Positions 17,378-26,121 of a DNA stretch of 64,000 bases are shown one piece after another (positions within the stretch are counted from its first letter, which is position 1; each line of letters begins with the position of its first letter). Below the pieces are notes generated by a model. The model saw only the letters and a list, made by a program, of their open reading frames with translations, did not search any database and was not told the origin of the DNA. A program made the translations under genes and the position numbers. The stretch comes from Hwangdonia lutea (lineage in GTDB: Bacteria; Bacteroidota; Bacteroidia; Flavobacteriales; Flavobacteriaceae): positions 3,444,501-3,508,500 of the forward strand of contig NZ_CP136521.1 in NCBI RefSeq assembly GCF_032814565.1, given 5' to 3'.

Positions 17378-18241
17378 TTATATTCTTTCCAAGGTGTAAA
17401 TAATGAGATCTTCAATTACTTTTTTAGGGTTTTCGCTAAACGTTCCGTTGGCTCTATTAGCAATAATAGCGTTTAACGATAGGGCGTGATGACCCAATAA
17501 TTTTGATAATCCGTAAATCGCCGATGTTTCCATCTCTAAATTGGTAATGCAAATGCCTTCAAAATTAAACGCGTCCATATTACGGTTTAAACTATCATCT
17601 TGCAAAGGCAAGCGCAAAATACGTCCTTGAGGCCCGTAAAACCCACCTGCAGTCGCCGTTAAGCCAGAATAGGTTTTTTCGCTAGTAAATCGTTTTTCAA
17701 GAACCTCACTGTTTTTTACTATTATGGGGCGTGCTTTTAAATGCGACCAATGGGTTTGTTTTATAAATGCATCTTCGATTTTTGGATTAGAAATCGATTC
17801 AATTTGATAAGCATGAAGCATCCCATTTAAATCTAACCCGTGGGAGCTCAATACAAACGAATCTACAGGAATATGGCTTTGCAACGAACCCGAAGTGCCA
17901 ACCCTAATGATATCGAGGCTTGTAAGTTTATCTTTTGGTTTTTTGGTTTTTAAATCAATATTTACCAAAGCATCCAATTCGTTTAAAACAATATCGATAT
18001 TGTCGGGCCCGATACCCGTTGAAATTACCGATATGCGTTTACCTTTATAAGTTCCTGTATGGGTTTTAAATTCCCGTTTTTGGGTTTCAAACTCAATATG
18101 GTCAAAATGCTTCGAAACTTTTTCAACACGGTTTTGGTCGCCTACAAATATGATGGTATTCGAAATATTTTCAGGTTTTAAATTAAGATGATAAATACTG
18201 CCATCTGGATTTAAAATGAGTTCGGAATTTTTAATGCTCAT
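17378..18241 (-). CDS. Nucleoside phosphorylase (uridine phosphorylase-like)
   Basis: 287 aa of the PNP/UDP superfamily. Visible motifs are IIFVGDQNRVEKVSKHF, TGIGPDNIDIVLNEL, IIRVGTSGSLQ and CITNLEMETSAIYGLSKLLGH; the last carries the Met-Glu that contacts ribose. It cleaves a nucleoside with phosphate to base plus ribose-1-phosphate; specificity is most likely uridine or a related pyrimidine. The start overlaps the end of the DUF1835 gene by 11 nt, indicating translational coupling in the SUI1-DUF1835-phosphorylase operon. Confidence 0.88.
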   Translation of the reverse strand: MSIKNSELILNPDGSIYHLNLKPENISNTIIFVGDQNRVEKVSKHFDHIEFETQKREFKTHTGTYKGKRISVISTGIGPDNIDIVLNELDALVNIDLKTKKPKDKLTSLDIIRVGTSGSLQSHIPVDSFVLSSHGLDLNGMLHAYQIESISNPKIEDAFIKQTHWSHLKARPIIVKNSEVLEKRFTSEKTYSGLTATAGGFYGPQGRILRLPLQDDSLNRNMDAFNFEGICITNLEMETSAIYGLSKLLGHHALSLNAIIANRANGTFSENPKKVIEDLIIYTLERI

Positions 18242-19172
18242 TTACAATTGTTTTTACTAATTTATTCAGCTTTTTATTGAACTGAAAATCAAATTTACTA
18301 ACTCCTCCAAAAACCATGATATTATTCAATTCTGCTGAAAAATTATGAGTTCCCAACAGCGCTTCGTGCCCGTCGCGATTGAGTTCAATAGTATCGTTTT
18401 CAACGGTGTAAAAGACGCTTAGTTTGTCAATTATTCTGTTTAGTTGCAGGTCGCCATAGCCATAATAACCCTGGTAATTAAGTGCGTAACCTAGCAAATG
18501 ATGTTTCGATTTTATGTGATTATCCTTTATGATAGCCAACATATTATGCTCCAAAATATTTAAACCGCTTTTATGGTCTGGAAACCGTTCTAAATGTGCT
18601 TTTAAGCAATTGCTTAAATATTTAAAGGTGGAGCTTTTTACAATATAAGGTTTAAATAAATTATGGTCTTTGCCACAATATATGCCCCAAAGTGTGGTGG
18701 CTAATTGTATGTCTTCAGGTTTTAATTTTACTTTGGTTTTATAGTGTATTAAGAGTTGTTCTGCAGAAAGTTCGGCTAATCCTTTTAGGTTTTTTTCACC
18801 GCTAATTCTGCCGCTGCTTACAAGGTAAACAGGAAGATTTATTTTTTTTTGTTGAAGTAAACTAATAACCGCTAACATATTGATATGACAGAACAAATCA
18901 TATTCAAACCAAAGGATGATTTCTGAGTATTTTGATGTATCATCAAGTTTACTCAATTCAGCTTTTAATGCAGAAACATCTAAATCAATATCGTAAAAGT
19001 CCTTTAAAAAAGTGGCTCTTAAATTAAAAAAATGGTCGTTATCAATAGTTGTTTCTGTTTGGCCTTCGCACAGCATTTCTTGCCATGTAAGCTTATCGCC
19101 CACAATATCGAGTTCATTCAAATAGTTTGTTAAACTATCTCCATTTGTAATATGCAAGGGTTGATTAGCCAT
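18231..19172 (-). CDS. DUF1835 domain-containing protein
   Basis: 313 aa. The N-terminus (PLHITNGDSLTNYLNELDIVGDKLTWQEMLCEG) and IILWFEYDLFCHINMLAVISLL match DUF1835, a domain of unknown function in cytosolic bacterial proteins. The following region has no motif that I recognise. It starts 3 nt after the SUI1 gene stop, and its own 3' end overlaps the phosphorylase by 11 nt. No signal peptide or transmembrane segment is apparent. Confidence 0.85.
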   Translation of the reverse strand: MANQPLHITNGDSLTNYLNELDIVGDKLTWQEMLCEGQTETTIDNDHFFNLRATFLKDFYDIDLDVSALKAELSKLDDTSKYSEIILWFEYDLFCHINMLAVISLLQQKKINLPVYLVSSGRISGEKNLKGLAELSAEQLLIHYKTKVKLKPEDIQLATTLWGIYCGKDHNLFKPYIVKSSTFKYLSNCLKAHLERFPDHKSGLNILEHNMLAIIKDNHIKSKHHLLGYALNYQGYYGYGDLQLNRIIDKLSVFYTVENDTIELNRDGHEALLGTHNFSAELNNIMVFGGVSKFDFQFNKKLNKLVKTIVNEH

Positions 19173-19175
19173 AAA

Positions 19176-19505
19176 TTAACCTCCAACACGTTTTACATTA
19201 AAGCCTTTATCTGTGAGCATTTGCATGATTTTATCGCGGTAATCACCTTGAATGATGATTTTATCATCCTTAAAACTTCCGCCAACACTTAGTGCTTTTT
19301 TTATGTCTTTGGCAAGTGCTTTAAAATCTTCGGTAGCGCCTGTGTAGCCTTCTAAAATGGTTATGGCTTTACCTTTTCGTTTTTCGTATTTGCAAATTAT
19401 GGGGTCGTCTTGCAACCACAAATCGTTTGTTTCTTCAGATTCGCTCAAAGGCTCTTCAGAAACATGTTCTGGGAATAAATTTTTTAATTGATCTTGTAAA
19501 TCCAT
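19176..19505 (-). CDS. SUI1/eIF1-family translation factor (YciH-like)
   Basis: 109 aa. The C-terminal SUI1 domain has RKGKAITILEGYTGATEDFKALAKDIKKAL, GGSFKDDKIIIQGDYRDKI and GFNVKRVGG. Bacterial YciH relatives bind the 30S subunit and influence initiation fidelity under stress. It heads a tight minus-strand operon with DUF1835, nucleoside phosphorylase and the solute-binding-like protein. The acidic N-terminal 30 residues are variable in the family. Confidence 0.93.
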   Translation of the reverse strand: MDLQDQLKNLFPEHVSEEPLSESEETNDLWLQDDPIICKYEKRKGKAITILEGYTGATEDFKALAKDIKKALSVGGSFKDDKIIIQGDYRDKIMQMLTDKGFNVKRVGG

Positions 19506-19517
19506 TTTTTTAGTCTT

Positions 19518-19580
19518 CAGTTGGCAGTATTCAGTTGGCAGTCAAAAAAACTATATGGGTAAGCAACTGCCTACTGCCAA
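19518..19580. repeat. Direct and inverted copies of CAGTTGGCAGT
   Basis: CAGTTGGCAGT occurs at 19518-19528 and 19532-19542, and an inverted partner TACTGCCAA lies at 19572-19580. The region between the dioxygenase and SUI1 genes can fold into a hairpin. It resembles dispersed spacer repeats of flavobacteria. Confidence 0.55.
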
Positions 19581-19595
19581 ATGTGGGCTGTATAT

Positions 19596-20546
19596 TTATT
19601 TTTTTATCAATCCAAGTTCAATTAAACGTTCATTTAAAAATTCTCCAGCTGTAATATCATCAAATGCTTTAGGGGTTTCGTCATCAATACAACTTTCTAA
19701 AACATCTAATTTCATTTCGCTGATGGGATGCATAAAAAACGGAATGGAGTAGCGCGATGTGCCCCAAAGTTCTTTTGGAGGATTTATAACGCGATGTATG
19801 GTAGATTTTAATTTATTGTTGGTGTGCCTCGAAAGCATATCGCCTACATTAATCATCAATTCATCGGGTTCCGCAATGGCATCAATCCATTCGCCTTTGT
19901 GGTTTTGCACCTGCAATCCACGACCTTGAGCACCCATTAAAAGCGTAATTAAATTAATGTCGCCATGCGCTGCGGCACGAACCGCATCTTTAGGTTCTTC
20001 GGTAATTGGTGGATAATGTATAGGCCTTAAAATAGAGTTCCCGTTATGAATGTAATTATCAAAATAAGTTTCTTCTAAATCTAAATGTAACGCTAAAGCG
20101 CGTAACACATATTTAGCGGTTTTTTCCAGCATTTTATACGCTTCTTTTCCAACGGTATTAAAGTTTGGAAGCTCTGTAACGGTAACATTTTCAGGGTATT
20201 CTGCTTTTAATTCTGGGTTGTCTTCAACATATTGTCCAAAGTGCCAAAACTCCTTTAAATCGCCTTCTTTTTTACCTTTGGCGCTTTCTTTTCCGAAGGA
20301 TACATATCCACGCTGTCCGCCAATTCCCGGTATTTCGTATTTCTGTTTCGTTTCCGTTGGCAGACTAAAAAAGTTTTTTACTTCTGCGTATAAATCATCG
20401 ACTAATTTATCATCTAAAAAATGACCTTTTAGTGCCACAAAACCGATGTCTTCATAAGCTTTCCCGATAGCATCTACAAATTTTTGTTTTCTAACAGGGT
20501 CATTAGAAATAAAGTCTTTTAAATTAACACTTGGTATTATATTCAT
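19596..20546 (-). CDS. 2-oxoglutarate/Fe(II) dioxygenase, isopenicillin N synthase family
   Basis: 316 aa. The N-terminal DIOX_N segment (IPSVNLKDFISND...) is followed by the double-stranded beta-helix domain. Iron ligands are visible as H-x-D in AAHGDINLITLL and a distal His in TIHRVINPP; the co-substrate Arg-x-Ser is in SRYSIPFF. It is a soluble oxidoreductase of unknown substrate; no antibiotic or hormone pathway genes surround it. Monocistronic, divergent from the 2-oxoacid dehydrogenase gene. Confidence 0.9.
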   Translation of the reverse strand: MNIIPSVNLKDFISNDPVRKQKFVDAIGKAYEDIGFVALKGHFLDDKLVDDLYAEVKNFFSLPTETKQKYEIPGIGGQRGYVSFGKESAKGKKEGDLKEFWHFGQYVEDNPELKAEYPENVTVTELPNFNTVGKEAYKMLEKTAKYVLRALALHLDLEETYFDNYIHNGNSILRPIHYPPITEEPKDAVRAAAHGDINLITLLMGAQGRGLQVQNHKGEWIDAIAEPDELMINVGDMLSRHTNNKLKSTIHRVINPPKELWGTSRYSIPFFMHPISEMKLDVLESCIDDETPKAFDDITAGEFLNERLIELGLIKK

Positions 20547-20649
20547 GAGAACAATTTTTTATTGTATGTATTACAAATGTACAAAAACATTGTAAATTTT
20601 TTCAGCCATAATTTAAGACAACTTTTCTATAGCTATATGCATTTTATAC

Positions 20650-20657
20650 TATATTTG
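20650..20657 (+). promoter_or_regulatory. -7 element upstream of 2-oxoacid dehydrogenase E1
   Basis: TATATTTG matches TAnnTTTG 23 nt before the ATG at 20681. The upstream -33 region lacks a clear TTG. Confidence 0.55.
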
Positions 20658-20680
20658 ATAAAATTTGAAACATCAGTTTT

Positions 20681-22684
20681 ATGAGTGAAACCAAGTCTTT
20701 ATTTAATATGGATTACCATATTAAAGACCTCGATAATAAGCAGTTAGTCCAACTCTACGCAAACATGCTTAAACCTAGAATGATTGAAGAAAAAATGCTA
20801 ATCCTGCTCCGACAAGGTAAAATAAGCAAGTGGTTTTCGGGTATTGGGCAAGAAGCGATTTCGGTTGGTGTTACCATGGCCATGCATAAAAACGAGTACA
20901 TATTGCCTATGCACAGAAACCTTGGGGTATTTACCACAAGAAACATTCCGTTGCATCGATTGTTCGCGCAGTGGCAAGGCAAAGCGTCGGGTTTTACTAA
21001 AGGACGAGACCGCTCTTTTCACTTCGGAACCCAAGATTATAAAATTGTGGGAATGATTTCGCATTTAGGGCCGCAATTGGGGGTTGCCGATGGCATTGCA
21101 TTGGCCAGTAATTTAAAAAACAAAAACGAGGTCACGGCTGTTTTTACAGGTGAAGGCGGTACCAGTGAAGGTGATTTTCACGAAGCATTAAACGTGGCTT
21201 CGGTTTGGAAATTGCCTGTTATGTTCTGCGTGGAAAACAATGGATACGGCCTATCAACACCAACAAACGAGCAGTATAATTGTAAAAATATTGCTGATAG
21301 AGCTGCGGGTTACGGCATGGAATCGCATATTATAGACGGGAATAATATTATTGAAGTTTACACCAAAATAAAAGATATTGCCGAAAGCATTAGAAAAGCA
21401 CCCAGACCCGTTTTACTGGAATTTAAAACCTTTAGAATGCGTGGACACGAAGAGGCGAGTGGTACTAAATACGTGCCGCAAGAGCTAATGGATGCTTGGG
21501 CTAAAAAAGACCCGGTGATTAATTTTCAATCGTTTTTAAAAGAAGAAGGGATATTAACAGAAGCAGAAGAAGTTTCAATAAAAGCGAAAATTTTAAAAGA
21601 AATTAATGAGAATTTAGATATTGCTTTTAATGAAGCTGATATTATTCCAAATGAAAGCGATGAGTTAAGTGATGTATATCAAGATTTTGATTATGAGGAT
21701 TTTATTCCAAATGTTAAAATTAAAGAAGTACGATTAATAGATGCCATTTCCGATGGATTGAAGCAAAGTATGCAACGGCATAACGATTTGGTAATTATGG
21801 GACAGGATATTGCTGAATATGGTGGTGTATTCAAAATTACCGAGGGTTTTGTTGAAGCATTCGGAAAAGATAGAGTCCGCAATACTCCAATCTGCGAATC
21901 GGCCATTGTTGAAGCTGCTATGGGGCTTTCCATTGCTGGAATTAAAAGCGTGGTGGAAATGCAATTTGCAGATTTTGTGACCTCAGGATTTAATCCCGTG
22001 GTTAATTATTTGGCAAAATCGCATTACCGATGGAATCAAAATGCCGATGTGGTTATACGTATGCCTTGTGGTGGTGGTGTTGCAGCAGGCCCGTTTCATT
22101 CGCAAACCAATGAGGCTTGGTTTACCAAAACCCCAGGTTTAAAAGTGGTGTATCCCGCGTTTCCGTATGATGCTAAAGGGTTGTTGGCAACCGCCATAAA
22201 TGACCCAAATCCGGTGTTGTTTTTTGAGCATAAAGGCTTGTACAGAAGTATTCGTCAGGACGTTCCTGTAGATTATTACACCCTGCCATTTGGGAAAGCC
22301 TCCCTTTTAAAAACAGGTGAGGATATTACCATTATTGCATACGGTGCCGCGGTACATTGGGCCTTGGAAACTTTAAATAACAATCCATCCATTAACGCCG
22401 ATTTGATTGATTTAAGAACCCTTCAGCCTTTAGATACCGAAACCATTTACGCTTCTGTTAAAAAAACAGGTAGAGCTATTGTTTTACATGAAGATTCCTT
22501 GTTTGGTGGTATTGCAAGCGATATTTCCGCATTAATAATGGAGCATTGTTTTGAGTATTTGGATGCCCCGGTAAAACGTGTGGCAAGTATGGAAACGCCT
22601 ATTCCTTTTGCTAGTCAATTAGAAGAGCAATACCTCGCGAAAGGTAAGTTTGAAACTACTTTAAAAGACCTTTTGGCGTATTAA
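20681..22684 (+). CDS. Branched-chain 2-oxoacid dehydrogenase E1, fused alpha and beta
   Basis: 667 aa fusion. The alpha part (1-330) has the thiamine diphosphate motif FTGEGGTSEGDFHEALN...ENNGYG and the RGHEEASG loop. The beta part (about 343-667) has VIMGQDIAEYGG, NTPICESAIVEAAMG, VYPAFPYDAKGL and DLRTLQPLD. It decarboxylates branched-chain 2-oxoacids and passes the acyl group to E2. Alpha-beta fusions of this kind are frequent in Bacteroidota. E2 and E3 are not in the window. The product feeds branched-chain fatty acid primers or Val/Leu/Ile degradation. Confidence 0.93.
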   Translation: MSETKSLFNMDYHIKDLDNKQLVQLYANMLKPRMIEEKMLILLRQGKISKWFSGIGQEAISVGVTMAMHKNEYILPMHRNLGVFTTRNIPLHRLFAQWQGKASGFTKGRDRSFHFGTQDYKIVGMISHLGPQLGVADGIALASNLKNKNEVTAVFTGEGGTSEGDFHEALNVASVWKLPVMFCVENNGYGLSTPTNEQYNCKNIADRAAGYGMESHIIDGNNIIEVYTKIKDIAESIRKAPRPVLLEFKTFRMRGHEEASGTKYVPQELMDAWAKKDPVINFQSFLKEEGILTEAEEVSIKAKILKEINENLDIAFNEADIIPNESDELSDVYQDFDYEDFIPNVKIKEVRLIDAISDGLKQSMQRHNDLVIMGQDIAEYGGVFKITEGFVEAFGKDRVRNTPICESAIVEAAMGLSIAGIKSVVEMQFADFVTSGFNPVVNYLAKSHYRWNQNADVVIRMPCGGGVAAGPFHSQTNEAWFTKTPGLKVVYPAFPYDAKGLLATAINDPNPVLFFEHKGLYRSIRQDVPVDYYTLPFGKASLLKTGEDITIIAYGAAVHWALETLNNNPSINADLIDLRTLQPLDTETIYASVKKTGRAIVLHEDSLFGGIASDISALIMEHCFEYLDAPVKRVASMETPIPFASQLEEQYLAKGKFETTLKDLLAY

Positions 22685-22692
22685 AATTTGAT

Positions 22693-22731
22693 GAGTTGTT
22701 ATTTCGAACAGAGTGAAAAACCTCATAAAGA
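22693..22731. repeat. Fragment of a dispersed spacer repeat
   Basis: The sequence TTATTTCGAACAGAGTGA with downstream AACCTCAT resembles the TGTCATTTCGAAC...GTGAGAAATCTCAT spacer repeat seen in many Bacteroidota. Only one degraded half is visible, so the call is tentative. Confidence 0.35.
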
Positions 22732-22753
22732 ATTGTCATATAAATGATGTGAT

Positions 22754-23626
22754 ATGAATTATTTGGAAGCCTTTAAAACGGCATTTTTGGATACCTTAAA
22801 TTGGACTTGGGACTCCATCACTTTTAATGTGCCTTGGTATACCAATTATTTTTGGGGTTTAATTGTTATTTCTCTTGTGATTTGGGCTTTGGAAATTGTT
22901 TTTCCGTGGCGAAAAAATCAATCTATTTTTAGAAAAGATTTTTGGCTCGATGCATTTTATATGTTTTTTAATTTCTTCATTTTTGCGATAGCTATCAGTG
23001 GTGTTTACAAGTGTTTGGAAGTCTTGTTTTTAGAGTTTAATATTACTGTAAAATCCTTGGCGATTATCGACATAGCAACCATTCCTATGTGGAGTCAATT
23101 GTTGGTTTTCTTTGTATTCCAAGATTTTGTTCAATGGTTTACACATGTATTATTGCATCGCTATAATGTGTTATGGAAGTTTCATAAAGTGCATCATTCC
23201 GTAAAGGAAATGGGTTTTGCGGCACACTTGCGTTACCATTGGATGGAAAATATTTTTTATAAACCGCTAAAGGTTTTGGTGGTGATGCTCTTAGGTGGTT
23301 TTGAACCCGAGCAAGCCTTTATTGTTCATTTTATAGCCATAACCATTGGCCACTTGAACCATTCCAATATAAAATTAACGTACGGCCCTTTAAAATATGT
23401 TTTTAACAATCCGGTGATGCATTTATACCATCATGCGTACAGCCTACCAAAAGGCAGAAATTACGGTGTTAACTTTGGCATTAGTTTAAGCTTATGGGAT
23501 TATATTTTTAAAACCAATTACGTGCCTGAAAAAAGCGGCACCATCGAATTGGGGTATGCAGACGATTCTAAAATGCCCAAAAGTTTTTTAAAGCAATTGT
23601 TTTATGGGTTTAAAAAGGGTGATTAG
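22754..23626 (+). CDS. Sterol desaturase / fatty acid hydroxylase family membrane protein
   Basis: 290 aa with about four transmembrane segments in the first 140 residues. The diiron histidine clusters are visible as HVLLHR, HKVHH, HLNH and HLYHH. Family members hydroxylate or desaturate lipids in the inner membrane. It is downstream of the 2-oxoacid dehydrogenase gene on the same strand (69-nt gap), which may mean a role in lipid modification, though this is inference. The 3' end overlaps the convergent dipeptidase gene by 4 bp. Confidence 0.9.
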   Translation: MNYLEAFKTAFLDTLNWTWDSITFNVPWYTNYFWGLIVISLVIWALEIVFPWRKNQSIFRKDFWLDAFYMFFNFFIFAIAISGVYKCLEVLFLEFNITVKSLAIIDIATIPMWSQLLVFFVFQDFVQWFTHVLLHRYNVLWKFHKVHHSVKEMGFAAHLRYHWMENIFYKPLKVLVVMLLGGFEPEQAFIVHFIAITIGHLNHSNIKLTYGPLKYVFNNPVMHLYHHAYSLPKGRNYGVNFGISLSLWDYIFKTNYVPEKSGTIELGYADDSKMPKSFLKQLFYGFKKGD

Positions 23627-24921
23627 TTTAGCGTTTTCGCAACCGCTTCTACTTCATCTAAAACCCGCAATAAATTACCGCTCCAAAGCATTTCTATTTC
23701 TTCTTCGGTATAGCCACGTTTTACCAATTCTAAAGTTACATTAAAGGTTTCAGACGCATCGCTCCAACCTTCTATACCGCCACCGCCATCAAAATCGCTA
23801 CTAATGCCAACGTGCTTGATGCCTAATTTTTCAACTAAATAATCAATGTGATTTACAAAATCTTCAAGACTCACATCTTTTGGAAAATCTTTTATTTTTG
23901 ATATTTTTTCATTAACAATATCGGGAATAGCATTCCAATCTGGATTGGCTTTTAATGCTGCTTGGGTTTCTTTATCGAGATTTCTAAATGCCCATCGGCC
24001 ATACCATTTTAGCCCTAACGAATCTGCCACTTGATGCCTTAATTTATTTAATGCAGCTTGTCGTGCCTCATTTTTTTCAGTATTCAAATACGCCCTAAAC
24101 GCTACGGTTTGTACAACACCGCCGTTTTGTTTCATCCATTCCAATTGCTCGTCGTCTAAATTTCGACTGTGATCGCACAAGGCTCTAGCCGATGAATGTG
24201 ATGCTATTATAGGGGCTTTGCTCAGCTCAACCATATCTTGCATGGCTTTTTTTGATGGATGCGACACATCAATCATCATTCCCAAACGGTTCATTTCCTT
24301 AACCACTTCTTTCCCCAAATCGCTTAATCCGTTGTGCAACCAAACATCATCGGCTTCTCCGGTATTACTATCACATAATTGGCTATGGCCGTTATGCGAT
24401 AACGACATATAGCGCGCTCCGAGGTTGTAGAATTTTTTAACATTTTTAATGTCCAATCCAACAGGGTAGCCGTTTTCAATGCCAATCATAGCTACTTTTT
24501 TGCCCGATTTATGGATACGTCGCACATCATCGGATGTTGTTGCCAATTCAATATCATTTGGTGCAATTTCATTTGTTAATTTATGAATCGCATTAAACTT
24601 CGCCATGGCATTATCATAGGCTTTTTTATAACCGGAGTCCGTTAAAGAATCTTGACCCGTGTAAACAATAAACCAAGCCACATCCAATCCGCCCGCTTTC
24701 ATTTTGGGCAAATTGACTTGCGATTCTAAATTTTGGGTGTAATTTATCGAGTCTGTAAAATTCTTCACATTTATATCGCAATGGGTATCTAAAGTGATCA
24801 CACGCTCGTGGATTGCTTTGGCGCGCTCCATTACAGAAAGTGTTTCGTCGGTTTTTTTGGAGTTGTTTTTACAAGCCATAAGCATAAATAATGCGCAGAA
24901 TAATAAATTAGTGGTTTTCAT
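23623..24921 (-). CDS. Membrane dipeptidase (M19 family), lipoprotein
   Basis: 432 aa. The lipoprotein signal reads LFMLMACKNN. The renal-dipeptidase-type amidohydrolase barrel has zinc-binding TLDTHCDI, MIGIENGYPVG, GMMIDVSHPSKKA, ASHSSARAL and GISSDFDGGGG. It hydrolyses dipeptides in the periplasm or at the outer membrane, consistent with the peptide-scavenging habit of marine flavobacteria. Monocistronic. The catalytic His/Asp/Glu set appears intact. Confidence 0.95.
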   Translation of the reverse strand: MKTTNLLFCALFMLMACKNNSKKTDETLSVMERAKAIHERVITLDTHCDINVKNFTDSINYTQNLESQVNLPKMKAGGLDVAWFIVYTGQDSLTDSGYKKAYDNAMAKFNAIHKLTNEIAPNDIELATTSDDVRRIHKSGKKVAMIGIENGYPVGLDIKNVKKFYNLGARYMSLSHNGHSQLCDSNTGEADDVWLHNGLSDLGKEVVKEMNRLGMMIDVSHPSKKAMQDMVELSKAPIIASHSSARALCDHSRNLDDEQLEWMKQNGGVVQTVAFRAYLNTEKNEARQAALNKLRHQVADSLGLKWYGRWAFRNLDKETQAALKANPDWNAIPDIVNEKISKIKDFPKDVSLEDFVNHIDYLVEKLGIKHVGISSDFDGGGGIEGWSDASETFNVTLELVKRGYTEEEIEMLWSGNLLRVLDEVEAVAKTLN

Positions 24922-25017
24922 TTTTTTTTGGTGTCAGTTTTAAAAAGTGAAAGTACAAAAACTAATACACTTTTATAAATAGCTTATAATCAGTATATTT
25001 AATAAAATATTCGATAT

Positions 25018-25431
25018 ATGCTGTATAGAATTTTTGTGGTAATTGTGATTTATTCATGGCTGCTTAGCTGTGAAAAAGAAGTAAAGGTGAAGGAAATTTA
25101 TGATTGGAAAACCATACAAGTTACGGCAACCGCTTATAACTCGTTGGCGTATCAAACCAATTCCAATCCGCAAATAACAGCGTTTGGCGATAGTTTAAAA
25201 CCAGGTTTAAAATATATTGCGGTGTCGAGAGATCTTTTAAAAATGGGATTAAAACACAATACACCCGTTAAAATTGAAGGTTTTGAGGGCGTGTATTTAG
25301 TGAAGGATAAAATGAATAGGCGTTGGACAAACCGCATCGATATTTATATGGGAGTTGATGTAAAAGCCGCAAGAAACTGGGGCAAAAAGAAGATTTCTAT
25401 TTCTTACGGAATTCTTAAAAAAACAGAGTAA
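25018..25431 (+). CDS. 3D-domain (double-psi beta-barrel) lipoprotein
   Basis: 137 aa. The signal ends YSWLLSCEKE (lipobox Cys). The domain starts ATAYNSLAYQTNSNPQITAFG and ends with the three conserved Asp region VKDKMNRRWTNRIDIYMG, as in the 3D domain of MltA/YuiC-type lytic transglycosylases. It probably acts on peptidoglycan or is a stand-alone 3D protein. It is only 3 nt from the convergent ExbD gene, so terminators of the two must overlap coding sequence. Confidence 0.88.
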   Translation: MLYRIFVVIVIYSWLLSCEKEVKVKEIYDWKTIQVTATAYNSLAYQTNSNPQITAFGDSLKPGLKYIAVSRDLLKMGLKHNTPVKIEGFEGVYLVKDKMNRRWTNRIDIYMGVDVKAARNWGKKKISISYGILKKTE

Positions 25432-25434
25432 ATC

Positions 25435-25986
25435 TTACTTTGTGAGCGCTTCTGATAAAATAAACGGATAAGCCTCTTTTACTTTTTTCAAATCTGTTTT
25501 CGATAAATTGTCAACTTCTTTTTTAAGTATGTTTTGGCTGTAGATTTGTCGTAATTCGAAATACGCTTTCGTTAATTCGTCTTGTACCGCTATAAATTGT
25601 TGGTAGCTGGTTTGCTTGCCAGTTTGAAGTGAAACGACAGCCTTTTTAGGATGATCTGATGCATTTTCAGATTGTGCCCCGTTGCAATAATTACAGCTTG
25701 CATCGCCGTTATTATCAATAAAATTCTTAGTGGCTTCTTTTAAATCTTCCAAGGCAATCAGTTCATTTTCGAGCATGATTTCATTGTTGTTATTAATCAT
25801 AATACGCAAAATGTTGCGTTCGTTAATGGGAACATTAGTCGGAATTTCACTGTATTTTGGCAACATTCTGTTAATGCCTTTGTCTTTTGGAATGGTTGCG
25901 GTAACTAAAAAGAAAATAAGTAATAAAAATGCGATGTCTGCCATAGACCCCGCATTCACTTCGGGAATTAATTTAGAGTGTCTCAT
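25435..25986 (-). CDS. ExbD/TolR-family biopolymer transport protein
   Basis: 183 aa from the ATG at 25986 (MRHSKLIPEVNAGSMADIAF); a longer in-frame reading from 26058 runs through a dispersed repeat and is rejected. A single N-terminal transmembrane helix (MADIAFLLLIFFLVTATI) carries the conserved Asp of ExbD. A periplasmic domain follows, with a CNYC pair near residue 100. ExbD works with ExbB/TolQ and TonB, using proton motive force for outer-membrane transport. No ExbB or second ExbD is adjacent, which is unusual for flavobacteria. Confidence 0.88.
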   Translation of the reverse strand: MRHSKLIPEVNAGSMADIAFLLLIFFLVTATIPKDKGINRMLPKYSEIPTNVPINERNILRIMINNNNEIMLENELIALEDLKEATKNFIDNNGDASCNYCNGAQSENASDHPKKAVVSLQTGKQTSYQQFIAVQDELTKAYFELRQIYSQNILKKEVDNLSKTDLKKVKEAYPFILSEALTK

Positions 25987-26051
25987 GTTTGTGGATTTAT
26001 TGTTAATACAAAAAGAATTCCCGTGGCTCCGCCTCGAGGTTTCCATTGAAA

Positions 26052-26078
26052 TTGTCATTCCCGTGAAAACGGGAATCT
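26052..26078. repeat. REP-like repeat, short copy
   Basis: TTGTCATTCCCGTGAA then AACGGGAATCT, related to the longer element at 2854-2896. The arms ATTCCCG/CGGGAAT form a 7-bp hairpin. It lies between the ExbD gene start and the small ORF cluster on the minus strand. Confidence 0.6.
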
Positions 26079-26121
26079 AATTGAAATCCACAAAAACAAT
26101 ACCACTTTTCAGAGATTAAAT

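Noticed and set aside
25987-26058. N-terminal extension of the ExbD reading frame
   Set aside because: The extension reads through the REP-like repeat region and gives an atypical N-terminus; ExbD proteins start just before the transmembrane helix, as at 25986.
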